64,000 bases of DNA, from assembly GCA_016934955.1 (NCBI GenBank), contig JAFGRY010000008.1, positions 62,001-126,000 on the forward strand, given 5' to 3'. Shown piece by piece: positions 8,608 to 18,017 of this stretch. Every line of letters starts with the position of its first letter. Position 1 is the first letter of the stretch. A program made the translations under genes and the position numbers. The notes beneath the pieces were generated by a model. That model worked only from the letters and a program-made list of their open reading frames with translations, was not told the origin of the DNA and searched no databases. This DNA is from a bacterium (GTDB lineage Bacteria; Zhuqueibacterota; QNDG01; JAGLOF01).

Positions 8608-10713
8608 ATGAAGTCTCTTGTAAAAATAGCTGTATTATTTTTTTCTCTTATAGGTTCCGCCTGTTTTGCGCAAACCGACTGGGCCTGGCAGAATCCGCTG
8701 CCGCAGGGCAATTCACTCCTCGGTCTTTCCGTTCTTTCTTCCTCGTCGGCGGTGGCTGTCGGCCGGTCCGCGGCAATTCTGAAAATTGACGCGGGCAGTC
8801 CCCGCTGGTATCTCTCCGCACGAGTCGACGGCGTGACGGAAGTGCTCAACAGTGTCGATTTCATCAGCAGCGCCAGGGGATGGGCCGTGGGCGAAGGGGG
8901 GAGGATCCTGGCCACCGCTGACGGCGGACAGACCTGGTCGCTTCAGAACAGCGGTACCATGGCCGATCTGCGCGATATCTGCTTTGTCGATTCTCTCCAC
9001 GGCTGGGCCGCCGGAACCTCGGGCACACTCTGCCGCACTCTCAACAGCGGCAGCTCCTGGCAGGTGCTCACCTCCCACAGTCTCAATTCCCTGGAGGCGG
9101 TGTACTTTGTCGATCCCGATACGGGCTGGGCCGCCGGCAGCGATGGCGCCATCTACTATTCGACAGACGGAGGCGGGACCTGGAGCGAACAGGAAAGCAA
9201 TACGAAAAAACTCATTTATGATATCTATTTTCTCGATGCGGAGCGGGGCTGGGCCGCAGGCAGCAACGGCGCCTGTATGCATACGGTTGACGGCGGCACC
9301 ACCTGGATCCCGGATTCCACCGGCACCGGCAATGCCATCGAGTCTGTCTTCTTTGTCAACGAGCGTCTCGGCTGGGCCGCGGGTGATGCGGGATTGATCA
9401 TGAAAACCGGCGACGGCGGCACCACCTGGACCTTCCAGCCGACTGCAACCAGCGAACGGTTTTATGCCATCGAATTCGCCGACACGCTCACCGGCTGGGC
9501 CGTCGGAGGCGCCAGCACCATCTATTACACATCGGACGGCGGGGAAAACTGGGATCTGCAGCGGGAAGGCGCCTCAATCTGGCTGAAAGACGTGACCTTT
9601 GCCGATGCCAATACCGGATGGGTTGCCGGCAGAGACGGGGTTATTTACAAAACTGAAAACGGGGGCAAGGACTGGCTGGTGCTCGACAGCGGCGAATGGG
9701 CAAGTCTCGAGGCAATCAGTTTTCTCGATGATCAGACCGGCATTGCCGTCGGCTGGTATGGTACCATGACCCGAACCATCAACGGGGGCGATGACTGGAG
9801 CCATATCTATCTCGGCCGGTATTACGATCTCTACGATGTGCAGTATCTCTCGGAAGATACGATCATCACGGTAGGGGGCGACGGAGTGATCATGCGGTCC
9901 CAGAACAAGGGCATTACTTTCAGAACCGTCTATCTCGATCAGAGCACTCAGCTGCTGGCGGTCCACTGTATCAACACGACGACCGGCTGGGTGGCGGGCA
10001 GCCGCGGAACGATCATGAAAACCGGGGACGGCGGTAATACCTGGCAACGGCTCGAAAGCGGTACGGACAATACACTTATGGATATCCGGTTCACCGACGC
10101 ACTGTTCGGGTGGGCCGTGGGCTGGTATGGGACGATTGTCCATACAAGCGACGGAGGAGAAACCTGGGAGACGCAGGAGAGTCACGTTTCCGATCATCTC
10201 ACCGGAGTGTTCTTCGTCGACCGGCAGAACGGCTGGGCGGTGGGCGTCAACGGCGCGATTCTGCACACGGCAAACGGCGGTGCCAGCTGGGAGAGGCAGT
10301 ACAGCGGCACCTCGGAGTGGATCTACGGTGTCTGGTTCGTGAATCAATCGACAGGATGGGTAACAGGGACGGCGGGATCGATTCTCAAGACAACCAATGG
10401 CGGCGGGTATCTGACCTGCTGCGAAGAGGGTGACAGCAACGGCCTGCCGGAGCGGTTCTCCCTCGCGCAGAATTATCCCAACCCGTTCAACAGCACCACA
10501 TCGATCCGCTTTACCGTAGCGAGGGAATCCCGCGTGTCCATCACTGTCCATGATCTGCTCGGCCGTGCCGTCGCCTCGCTCACGGACAGTTACTACCGTC
10601 CGGGAACCTATGAGATGCGGTGGGATGGAGCCGGTCTGCCCAGCGGGCTCTACATCTGCCGGCTGAAAGCGGGCAGCACCATACTGGCCCGGAAAATGCT
10701 CTATCAGAAGTAG
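8608..10713 (+). CDS. secreted YCF48/BNR-like beta-propeller protein with type-A C-terminal sorting domain
   Basis: Signal peptide; about 13-14 GWAxG...T.DGG.TW repeats; C-term LAQNYPNPFNSTTSIRFTV...GLPSGLYICRLKAG. Confidence 0.88.
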   Translation: MKSLVKIAVLFFSLIGSACFAQTDWAWQNPLPQGNSLLGLSVLSSSSAVAVGRSAAILKIDAGSPRWYLSARVDGVTEVLNSVDFISSARGWAVGEGGRILATADGGQTWSLQNSGTMADLRDICFVDSLHGWAAGTSGTLCRTLNSGSSWQVLTSHSLNSLEAVYFVDPDTGWAAGSDGAIYYSTDGGGTWSEQESNTKKLIYDIYFLDAERGWAAGSNGACMHTVDGGTTWIPDSTGTGNAIESVFFVNERLGWAAGDAGLIMKTGDGGTTWTFQPTATSERFYAIEFADTLTGWAVGGASTIYYTSDGGENWDLQREGASIWLKDVTFADANTGWVAGRDGVIYKTENGGKDWLVLDSGEWASLEAISFLDDQTGIAVGWYGTMTRTINGGDDWSHIYLGRYYDLYDVQYLSEDTIITVGGDGVIMRSQNKGITFRTVYLDQSTQLLAVHCINTTTGWVAGSRGTIMKTGDGGNTWQRLESGTDNTLMDIRFTDALFGWAVGWYGTIVHTSDGGETWETQESHVSDHLTGVFFVDRQNGWAVGVNGAILHTANGGASWERQYSGTSEWIYGVWFVNQSTGWVTGTAGSILKTTNGGGYLTCCEEGDSNGLPERFSLAQNYPNPFNSTTSIRFTVARESRVSITVHDLLGRAVASLTDSYYRPGTYEMRWDGAGLPSGLYICRLKAGSTILARKMLYQK

Positions 10714-10743
10714 ATCTCAGTACCGCTTACCGCAGCAATTCCG

Positions 10744-10766
10744 GGGGACAGGAACCGCCTGTCCCC
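10744..10766 (+). terminator. hairpin between the two sorting-domain genes
   Basis: GGGGACAGG-AACCG-CCTGTCCCC perfect stem; only a weak T-rich tail (TTCGTATTGTC). Confidence 0.5.
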
Positions 10767-10877
10767 TTCGTATTGTCAGGACCATCTCCGCCGGTATCGC
10801 TGCGACCGCATGTTTTTCTCTAACCCGCCGTCCAATCATGTGAACATACTGATCAGATACCGGGAGGAAGCGATTCC

Positions 10878-12431
10878 ATGAAACCATCTGTCATAACGGT
10901 ACGTGTTGCATGCTGCTGTTCCCTGGCAGTCTGTCGTCCTGCGGCAGCCCAGACCTACCCGATTGTGGACACCGCGCAGGAACTGTTTTTCAACAACAGC
11001 ACCGCCATCCCCGCGCCGGATCCCGGCGGGGCGTTTTCCGGCCAGGATGCCGGTTATACCGGAAATGCGCCCGCGTACCGGGATAACGGTGACGGAACGG
11101 TTACCGACCTGGTAACCGGCCTCATGTGGCAGAAGAGTCCCGACCGTACCGGCGAGGGGCTGATTACGGCAGCAGACAAGGTCAGTTTCTCAGAGGCGAT
11201 GGCCGAAGCAGATGATGTCACTCTCGCCGGCTATGACGACTGGCGGCTTCCCTCGATCAAGGAGCTGTATTCACTGATAGTGTTCAGCGGTCTCGATCCC
11301 AGCGGCTGGAACAGCACAAACACGGACAATCTCGTCCCGTTCATCGATACGCGCTGGTTTGATTTTGGGTACGGGGATGTCACTGCCGGGGAGCGGATCA
11401 TCGATGCCCAGTTCGCCTCTTCAACACAGTACGTCTCGACCACCATGAACGGTGACGAAACGATGTTCGGGGTCAATTTCGCCGACGGCCGCATCAAGGG
11501 GTATCCAACCGGGCCCATGCCCGGTTCGGGCGAGAGCAAACGGTTCTATGTGCTCTACGTACGGGGTAATCCATCCTACGGCGTCAATGATTTTCATGAT
11601 AACGGCGACGGCACGGTATCCGATGTGGCCACCGGGCTCATGTGGCAGAAGAGCGACAGTGAAACCGGCATGAACTGGCAGGAGGCGCTGGCCTGGGTCG
11701 AAGAGAAGAACAGCGGGCATTACCGCGGGTACAGCGACTGGCGGTTGCCGAATGTCAAGGAACTGCAGAGCATCGTTGACTACACCCGTTCACCAGCGAC
11801 GAGCGGAAGTGCGGCTATAGATCCGATTTTTACCTGCAGCCGGATTACTGATGAGGGCGGTAACTTCAACTATCCCTTTTACTGGAGCGGCACCACCCAT
11901 GAGTCGATGGCTGGCGGCAGCAGTGCGGCCTACGTCGCCTTCGGCGAGGCCCTGGGCTGGATGGAGATGCCTCCCTATTCGGGTAATTATATGCTTATGG
12001 ACGTACATGGCGCGGGAGCACAGCGTAGTGATCCCAAATCGGGAGATCCCGCATCCTATCCGTACGGACACGGTCCCCAGGGTGATGTGATCCGCATCTA
12101 TAATTATGTGCGATGTGTGAGAGATATCGCCGCTGCGGAAACCGCGGTGATCGAACAGCGGAGGCCCGGCACGGCAGAGCTGGCCCGGAACTACCCCAAT
12201 CCCTTCAATCCGCTGACGACGATACCGTTTACCCTTTCTGAATCAGGGAGGGCCAGGCTTTCCCTCTATGACATCCAGGGGCGCATCCGCAGGGTCATTC
12301 TCGACGAGTACCTGGATGCCGGCGGGCACCGGGCCGTGCTTTCCGCCGATGGCCTGAGCAGCGGTTCCTACATCTACCGGCTTGTTTTTCAGGATCGCGT
12401 CCTGACGGGCTCCTGCACGCTGCTCAGATAG
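10878..12431 (+). CDS. secreted protein with two Lcl_C/DUF1566 domains and type-A C-terminal sorting domain
   Basis: Repeated DNGDGTVTDLVTGLMWQKS / DNGDGTVSDVATGLMWQKS and YDDWRLPSIKEL / YSDWRLPNVKEL; C-term LARNYPNPFNPLTTIPFTL. Confidence 0.85.
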   Translation: MKPSVITVRVACCCSLAVCRPAAAQTYPIVDTAQELFFNNSTAIPAPDPGGAFSGQDAGYTGNAPAYRDNGDGTVTDLVTGLMWQKSPDRTGEGLITAADKVSFSEAMAEADDVTLAGYDDWRLPSIKELYSLIVFSGLDPSGWNSTNTDNLVPFIDTRWFDFGYGDVTAGERIIDAQFASSTQYVSTTMNGDETMFGVNFADGRIKGYPTGPMPGSGESKRFYVLYVRGNPSYGVNDFHDNGDGTVSDVATGLMWQKSDSETGMNWQEALAWVEEKNSGHYRGYSDWRLPNVKELQSIVDYTRSPATSGSAAIDPIFTCSRITDEGGNFNYPFYWSGTTHESMAGGSSAAYVAFGEALGWMEMPPYSGNYMLMDVHGAGAQRSDPKSGDPASYPYGHGPQGDVIRIYNYVRCVRDIAAAETAVIEQRRPGTAELARNYPNPFNPLTTIPFTLSESGRARLSLYDIQGRIRRVILDEYLDAGGHRAVLSADGLSSGSYIYRLVFQDRVLTGSCTLLR

Positions 12432-12472
12432 GCGGCACGCGGGCGGCCTCACCCGCACCTCATGCGCTGCCG

Positions 12473-13135
12473 TCAGATGAACAGCAGATAGTAGAACAGA
12501 CCGGCGGCAAGGGGAACCGAGAGGTTGTCATATCCGCCGGGGGTCGCTCCTTCAGCAGCAGCCGCGACCAGAGCAACCGCGCCGGAACGCAGCAGTGCCG
12601 TCTGCACCGTCACATCGGCGAGCGGGAGCAGCACTGCCAGGCAGGCGGCACATGAAAAGAGGAACATGCTCAGCGATCCCTCCCAGGTTTTTTTGTTTTT
12701 CCCCACGTGAAAGGAGTGCCTGCCCGCTGCCCGTCCGATGATGGTCGCGAAGCCGTCCCCCAGCCCCATGACCATTGACGCCAGTACGGCAATGATCTTC
12801 AGATCGGTGTTCCAGAACAGCAGAATCATGATACAGATCGAGAGCGGGTAGTAGACGGTTCCCAGATTGCCTTCGTCATCACTTTCCATGGCCGGAATAA
12901 GTTTCCAGCGGTGGGAAGCGAGATTGATGAGCACGAAAGAGAGAGGCGGAATCATCACCAGCCAGCGTGAGGTGATGGACCAGGCGAAATACCCCCAGAA
13001 GCCGACGCCGATGTGGATGCATTTTCGCGTGAATTCCGGAGACCGCTTCAGCAGCCGGCGCATCGCTTCACCGGCCAGCACGACAGCAAAGAGAAACAGA
13101 TAGGTGATGACAAGACCGTGCAGATCAGCATTCAT
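12473..13135 (-). CDS. dolichol/phytol kinase-like or phosphatidate cytidylyltransferase-like integral membrane protein
   Basis: Multi-TM with RKCIHIGVGFWGYF, GLGDGFATIIGRAAGRHSF and KTWEGSLSMF motifs of the SEC59/VTE5/DGK1-like family. Confidence 0.8.
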   Translation of the reverse strand: MNADLHGLVITYLFLFAVVLAGEAMRRLLKRSPEFTRKCIHIGVGFWGYFAWSITSRWLVMIPPLSFVLINLASHRWKLIPAMESDDEGNLGTVYYPLSICIMILLFWNTDLKIIAVLASMVMGLGDGFATIIGRAAGRHSFHVGKNKKTWEGSLSMFLFSCAACLAVLLPLADVTVQTALLRSGAVALVAAAAEGATPGGYDNLSVPLAAGLFYYLLFI

Positions 13136-13402
13136 GGCTACCTCCTTACCGACATGGGATACGGGATGATCGTCCCGTCTACCGTATGGTAGTCGTGCCG
13201 GCCGATTTATGCAAGGGAAATTCTTCCGGTCCGCATATTTCCCTGCCGCAGAACGGCCGCGGGCGCTTTCCCGCCGGCCTGAAGGGGCGGCCGATTTTTA
13301 CTATGTAACATTTTCGCTTTATGTATCGTATGTAGATGAGGCTGTTTGTCAGCCGGTTCAGCGGATTCGTACACAGCAAAAGGCACTAACCAGGAGCAGA
13401 TC

Positions 13403-14503
13403 ATGAAGAAGAAATCGGGGAAGCGGGTTGTCTGGATCATTCTTGCCGCGGTGCTCGTCATTGTCGTGATAATCATCGCCGTAAATTCCGGCCGGAGCTC
13501 CGATGCGTCACGGGTGACGGTTACCGTCGAGAAAAAGACCATCATCGACAAGGCGCTGGCGGTCGGATCCATCGAACCGGTCAACGAGATCGCGGTGAAG
13601 TCGAAGATATCGGGTGTGGTGGGACAGCTGTTTGTGAATGTGGGCGACTATGTGGAAAAGGGTCAGCCGCTGCTCGAAGTAAAACCGGATCCGACGCCCC
13701 AGGAGCTGGTGCAGGCGAAACGCAACGTCGAAATGAGAAAGATTGCGGTGGAGACGCTGAATAAAGAGCTCAACCGCAACAAGGAGCTTCGGGACAAGAA
13801 TCTCATTTCCGACTACGATTATGAAGTTCTGGAGAGGGAATACGAAGAAAGCGCCCTCAACCTCAAGATCGCGGCGGAGCAGCTGGAACTGCTGGAAAAG
13901 GGGAAGGTAACCATCGCCGACAAGAACATCGAGAGTGTGATCAATTCGCCCATAACCGGATTCATCCTTGAAAAAGCGGTGAATGTCGGTGATCCGGTGG
14001 TACCGCTCACTTCCTACCAGGCCGGCACCGAGATGCTGAAAATGGCCGATATGGAAAAGCTGATTTTCAAGGGCACCGTTGACGAGATCGATGTCGGCAA
14101 GATCCGGGAGGGCATGCCCGTCGAGCTACAGGTCGGGGCATTGCCCAATGCTGATGTCAGGGGCAGGGTGTCTCTCATCTCTTTGAAAGCGCGGCGTGAT
14201 CAGAATACAACCGTATTTCCGGTGGAAATCACCATCGACCATTTGGACGGCAAAGTGCTGCGTGCGGGATTTTCCGCCAACGCCAGTATCATCATCGCCC
14301 GCAAGGACAGTGTGCCGTCCATTCCCGAGCGCGTCGTTTATTTCAGGAACGATTCCGCATTTGTGCGCGTGCCTGTGGGTGAAGCCGGATCCCGGGAACA
14401 GTATATCGAGACAGGGCTCAGCGATGCGATTCAGATCGAGGTGCTCAGCGGTCTGGAAGAGGGTCAGGAAGTCCTGGAAAAAGAGATCACTCAGATACGG
14501 TAG
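13403..14503 (+). CDS. efflux transporter periplasmic adaptor subunit (MacA/HlyD-like)
   Basis: N-term TM anchor; VKSKISGVVGQLFVNVGDYVEKGQPLLEV lipoyl-like region, coiled coil, beta-barrel. Confidence 0.88.
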   Translation: MKKKSGKRVVWIILAAVLVIVVIIIAVNSGRSSDASRVTVTVEKKTIIDKALAVGSIEPVNEIAVKSKISGVVGQLFVNVGDYVEKGQPLLEVKPDPTPQELVQAKRNVEMRKIAVETLNKELNRNKELRDKNLISDYDYEVLEREYEESALNLKIAAEQLELLEKGKVTIADKNIESVINSPITGFILEKAVNVGDPVVPLTSYQAGTEMLKMADMEKLIFKGTVDEIDVGKIREGMPVELQVGALPNADVRGRVSLISLKARRDQNTTVFPVEITIDHLDGKVLRAGFSANASIIIARKDSVPSIPERVVYFRNDSAFVRVPVGEAGSREQYIETGLSDAIQIEVLSGLEEGQEVLEKEITQIR

Positions 14504-14507
14504 GCCT

Positions 14508-15740
14508 ATGCGGTTCTTTACAACTATCATCGGGTTTCTCAGGGACATGGCAGCCCAGAAACTGCGAACCACCCTCACCATTTTCGGCATAGTCTGGGGC
14601 ACGGTTTCGATTATCGTCCTGCTCGCGTTCGGATCTGGATTCCAGGATCAGACCATGAATGCGATGTACGGCATCGGCGAGGCGGTCATCCTGCTTTTTC
14701 CCGGACGCACCGCCAAAGTGTTTGAAGGGTACGGCCGTCACCGTCTCATCCAGTTCACGGAAGAGGATGCCTCTCTCCTGGATCGCGAGATCAGGGGCAT
14801 CGAATTTATCAGTCCGGAATACTCAACCTGGGACGCCCCCCTGCGCTACGGGACCCAGCTGAGAAATCCGAACGTAACCGGTGTCATTCCCGAATTCGGC
14901 GTGATGCGTCAGGTAGAGCCGCGTCCGGGAAGCAGGTTCATCAATGAGCTCGACATTAAAGAACGCAGGCGGGTGGTATTTCTCGGCAATGATCTGGCAG
15001 CCTACCTCTTTGGTGACGAAGATCCGGTGGGGAAATATGTTTCAGTCGGCAGCACCCCCTTTCGCATTATCGGCGTGATGAAGGCAAAGGAACAGGACTC
15101 CTCCTACAATTCCCGGGATGAGGACCGGGCCTTCATTCCGGCCAGTACCTTCAAGACGCTTTTCGGACACCGCTATGTGAACAATATCGTACTCAAACCG
15201 AAGGATCCCCGGGATTCGAACATGATCCAGAACCGCATCTACGAAGTGCTGGGGAAGAAATACAAATTCGACCCCGCCGACAAAGAGGCGCTTTCTATCT
15301 GGGATACAACCGAGTTCCAGCAGATGGTGCTGTACATATTCATCGGGTTCAACGTGTTCATGAGCATCATTGGATTCGCAACTCTCACCGTGGGCGGCAT
15401 AGGCGTGGCCAATATCATGTACGTGGTGGTGCAGGAGCGCACCCGGGAGATCGGCATCAAACGGGCCGTGGGCGCCAGGTCCCGTCATATTATGACCCAG
15501 TTTTTTATGGAGACGCTCTTTATCGTGTTTATCGGGGCCGCCATCGGCTATGTGATCTCAGCCGGTCTGATCACTCTCATCGCCATGCTGCCCATCGACG
15601 AGTTTGTGGGGACTCCCCATATCGCCTGGTGGGTGAGTGTCGTCGCTTTTTCCATTCTCGCGGTGATCGGGCTCTTCGCCGGCTATTTCCCCGCAAAAAA
15701 GGCGGCGTCCCTGAACGTCGTTGATTGCCTGCACTATTAA
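14508..15740 (+). CDS. MacB/FtsX-like ABC transporter permease
   Basis: MRFFTTIIGFLRDMAAQKLRTTLTIFGIVWGTVSIIVLLAFGSG...; C-term GGIGVANIMYVVVQERTREIGIKRAVGAR. Confidence 0.9.
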   Translation: MRFFTTIIGFLRDMAAQKLRTTLTIFGIVWGTVSIIVLLAFGSGFQDQTMNAMYGIGEAVILLFPGRTAKVFEGYGRHRLIQFTEEDASLLDREIRGIEFISPEYSTWDAPLRYGTQLRNPNVTGVIPEFGVMRQVEPRPGSRFINELDIKERRRVVFLGNDLAAYLFGDEDPVGKYVSVGSTPFRIIGVMKAKEQDSSYNSRDEDRAFIPASTFKTLFGHRYVNNIVLKPKDPRDSNMIQNRIYEVLGKKYKFDPADKEALSIWDTTEFQQMVLYIFIGFNVFMSIIGFATLTVGGIGVANIMYVVVQERTREIGIKRAVGARSRHIMTQFFMETLFIVFIGAAIGYVISAGLITLIAMLPIDEFVGTPHIAWWVSVVAFSILAVIGLFAGYFPAKKAASLNVVDCLHY

Positions 15741-15790
15741 TTGAACCGATGGCCGCTGCAGGCCACCGTTTCCTTTGGATGGAGTCGTGT

Positions 15791-17038
15791 ATGCCTTTCT
15801 GGATGCTTATCAGTGATTTTCTCCATGATATAAAGGCCAATAAAACCCGCGTGTTCCTCACCACCTTCGCGGTCATCTGGGGCACCCAGGCGATCGTGCT
15901 CATGATGGCCTTCGGACGGGGCTTCAGGGAACGTATCACCACGGCGATGATGAACGGCGGGAACAATATCATTCGTATCTACGGCGGCCAGACCGGTGTC
16001 AAGTACCAGGGGCTGCCCATCGGCCGCTTCATCAGGTTCACTGAAAAAGACGCGGACCTGCTGCGGGCCAGTATTCCCCAGATTCAGGAGTCGGTTCCCA
16101 GTTACGGCAGAGGCGGCGTTCAGCTGCGTAACGGAGAAAACACGGCAACCACCTACCTGGAAGCGGTCTATCCGCAGTTCGAGTTTCTTCGGAACATGTA
16201 TCCCAAAGCGGGAGGCAGATTCCTCAACGAAACCGATCTGGAACAGAAGCGGCGGGTGCTCTATCTGGGAGCCGAAATCACCGAGGAACTGTTCGGCAGC
16301 GAGGACGCGGTGGGGAAAACCGTCGAGATGGACGGTATTCCGTTTACGATCATCGGCGTGATGCAGTCCAAGCTGCAGATGGGCATGAGCGAGGGACCGG
16401 ACACCCGGCGGGCGATCATCCCTTTCACCACGTTCGAGTCGCTCTATTATCACCGCTATCTGCGCATGATTACGGTGCGTCCCAATACATTTTCCAACAT
16501 TCAATTTGTACGGGACGAAATCAGGCGGGTGCTGGGCAGAACGCTCCGCTTCGATCCGGAAGATGACGAGGCGGTCCATATGTGGGATTTCGTCACCAAC
16601 ATCAAGGAAATGTCACAGGTGTTCACCGGAATTGAGATTTTTCTCGGGATCATGGGCGGACTCACTCTGCTCATCGCCGGGGTCGGGATCGCGAACATCA
16701 TGTATGTAGTCGTGAAGGAACGGACCCGGGAAATCGGCATAAAGCTGGCCATAGGGGCCCGTACGAAACATATCATCGCTCAGTTTTTATTTGAGTCACT
16801 CCTGATCACGGGCACGGGCGGACTCATAGGGATCCTCTACTCGTGGGGCGTTGTTACTCTGGTGAGCATGATCCCCGTTGAGAATGAGGGGCTGGCATAT
16901 CTCGGCACACCTGAAATTTCTTCATCTGTCGTGCTCATTACGGTCAGTGTGCTGACGAGCATCGGACTGGTTTCCGGGGTCTTTCCGGCCCGCAAGGCAG
17001 CGGGGCTCGATCCGGTGGAGAGCCTGCGGTATGAATAG
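15791..17038 (+). CDS. MacB/FtsX-like ABC transporter permease (paralogue of preceding gene)
   Basis: GVGIANIMYVVVKERTREIGIKLAIGAR; same layout as upstream gene. ATG at 15791. Confidence 0.9.
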   Translation: MPFWMLISDFLHDIKANKTRVFLTTFAVIWGTQAIVLMMAFGRGFRERITTAMMNGGNNIIRIYGGQTGVKYQGLPIGRFIRFTEKDADLLRASIPQIQESVPSYGRGGVQLRNGENTATTYLEAVYPQFEFLRNMYPKAGGRFLNETDLEQKRRVLYLGAEITEELFGSEDAVGKTVEMDGIPFTIIGVMQSKLQMGMSEGPDTRRAIIPFTTFESLYYHRYLRMITVRPNTFSNIQFVRDEIRRVLGRTLRFDPEDDEAVHMWDFVTNIKEMSQVFTGIEIFLGIMGGLTLLIAGVGIANIMYVVVKERTREIGIKLAIGARTKHIIAQFLFESLLITGTGGLIGILYSWGVVTLVSMIPVENEGLAYLGTPEISSSVVLITVSVLTSIGLVSGVFPARKAAGLDPVESLRYE

Positions 17039-17936
17039 AATGATCCGGTCAGGCACATTGATCGCGCTGCTTCCGATTGCGGCCTGCCTGCTGATCTCCT
17101 GCAGCCGGGGCGGAAAAACTCCCGTCCTGAAGGCCTCCGATCTGCCCGTAACCGCGGGGCCCTACCGGCTGGAGCGAATCTACGAGAACACCTGGGCCAT
17201 CACCGAAACATCGCCTCTGGAGACCGTTACCTGCTATCTGCTGGCCGGCGAAAAGAGAGCGCTGCTCTTCGACACCGGCCTGGGCACCGGGGATATCAGG
17301 GCGGCCGCGGCACAGCTGACCGCTCTGCCGGTTATCGTCCTCAACTCCCACTCCCATTATGACCACATCGGCGGCAATTACCTGTTTGCCGAAATTCTGG
17401 GACCGGATCTGCCGGAAACGGTCCGGAGCGCCCGCGGTCTCGGCCACGAGGCATTCGTCTCGTTTTACCGGGACGCCTACATGATGGATCCGGATTCCAC
17501 GGCGTCTTCGTTCGTGATCAGGCCCTATCGAATAACCCGCCGCATCCATGACGGGGACCGGATCGACCTGGGGGGCAGAAGCCTCGAGATCATCTTTACG
17601 CCCGGGCACTCCGCCGATGACCTCTGCCTGCTGGACCGGGAGAACGGGGTGGTTTTTTCGGGGGATATTTTTTACGAAGGGGCGCTGTTCGCCCATCTCG
17701 CGGAATCTGATCCGGAAGCATACCGGAAAACGGCGCTGATCCTGGAACGGCTGGCCGGCGAATTCCGCTATGTCTGTCCCGCCCATTCCCGGCCCATGGC
17801 CCCTGCTTCCCGGCTCGCTGAGGTGAGGCGGCTCTTTAATCGGATCGATGCGGGGACGGCTGCCGTGCGCGATATCGGGAACCGTCTGCTCTATTCGTCC
17901 GATTCGTTGAAAATCGTCCTGAATAAATCCCGCTGA
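17031..17936 (+). CDS. metallo-beta-lactamase-fold lipoprotein/hydrolase
   Basis: Lipobox-like LLISCS; HSHYDHIGG, FTPGHSADDLCL, GDIFY motifs. Confidence 0.85.
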   Translation: MNRMIRSGTLIALLPIAACLLISCSRGGKTPVLKASDLPVTAGPYRLERIYENTWAITETSPLETVTCYLLAGEKRALLFDTGLGTGDIRAAAAQLTALPVIVLNSHSHYDHIGGNYLFAEILGPDLPETVRSARGLGHEAFVSFYRDAYMMDPDSTASSFVIRPYRITRRIHDGDRIDLGGRSLEIIFTPGHSADDLCLLDRENGVVFSGDIFYEGALFAHLAESDPEAYRKTALILERLAGEFRYVCPAHSRPMAPASRLAEVRRLFNRIDAGTAAVRDIGNRLLYSSDSLKIVLNKSR

Positions 17937-17962
17937 TCCTGCCGGGTATTGGGGAAATAGGA

Positions 17963-17986
17963 AGCCCCAAGGCATGCCTTGGGGCT
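17963..17986. repeat. 24-bp perfect palindrome between convergent genes
   Basis: AGCCCCAAGGCATGCCTTGGGGCT equals its own reverse complement. Confidence 0.85.
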
Positions 17987-18017
17987 AACGGGTGTATCCC
18001 GACAATGCAGCAGCCTT

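Noticed and set aside
9574-10551. 325-aa minus-strand ORF antisense to the propeller gene
   Set aside because: Repeat-derived shadow ORF from the YCF48-like tandem repeats.
13299-13335. Repeated TATGTA motifs upstream of the MacA-like gene
   Set aside because: Short AT-rich motifs in a promoter-like region with irregular spacing; could be chance.
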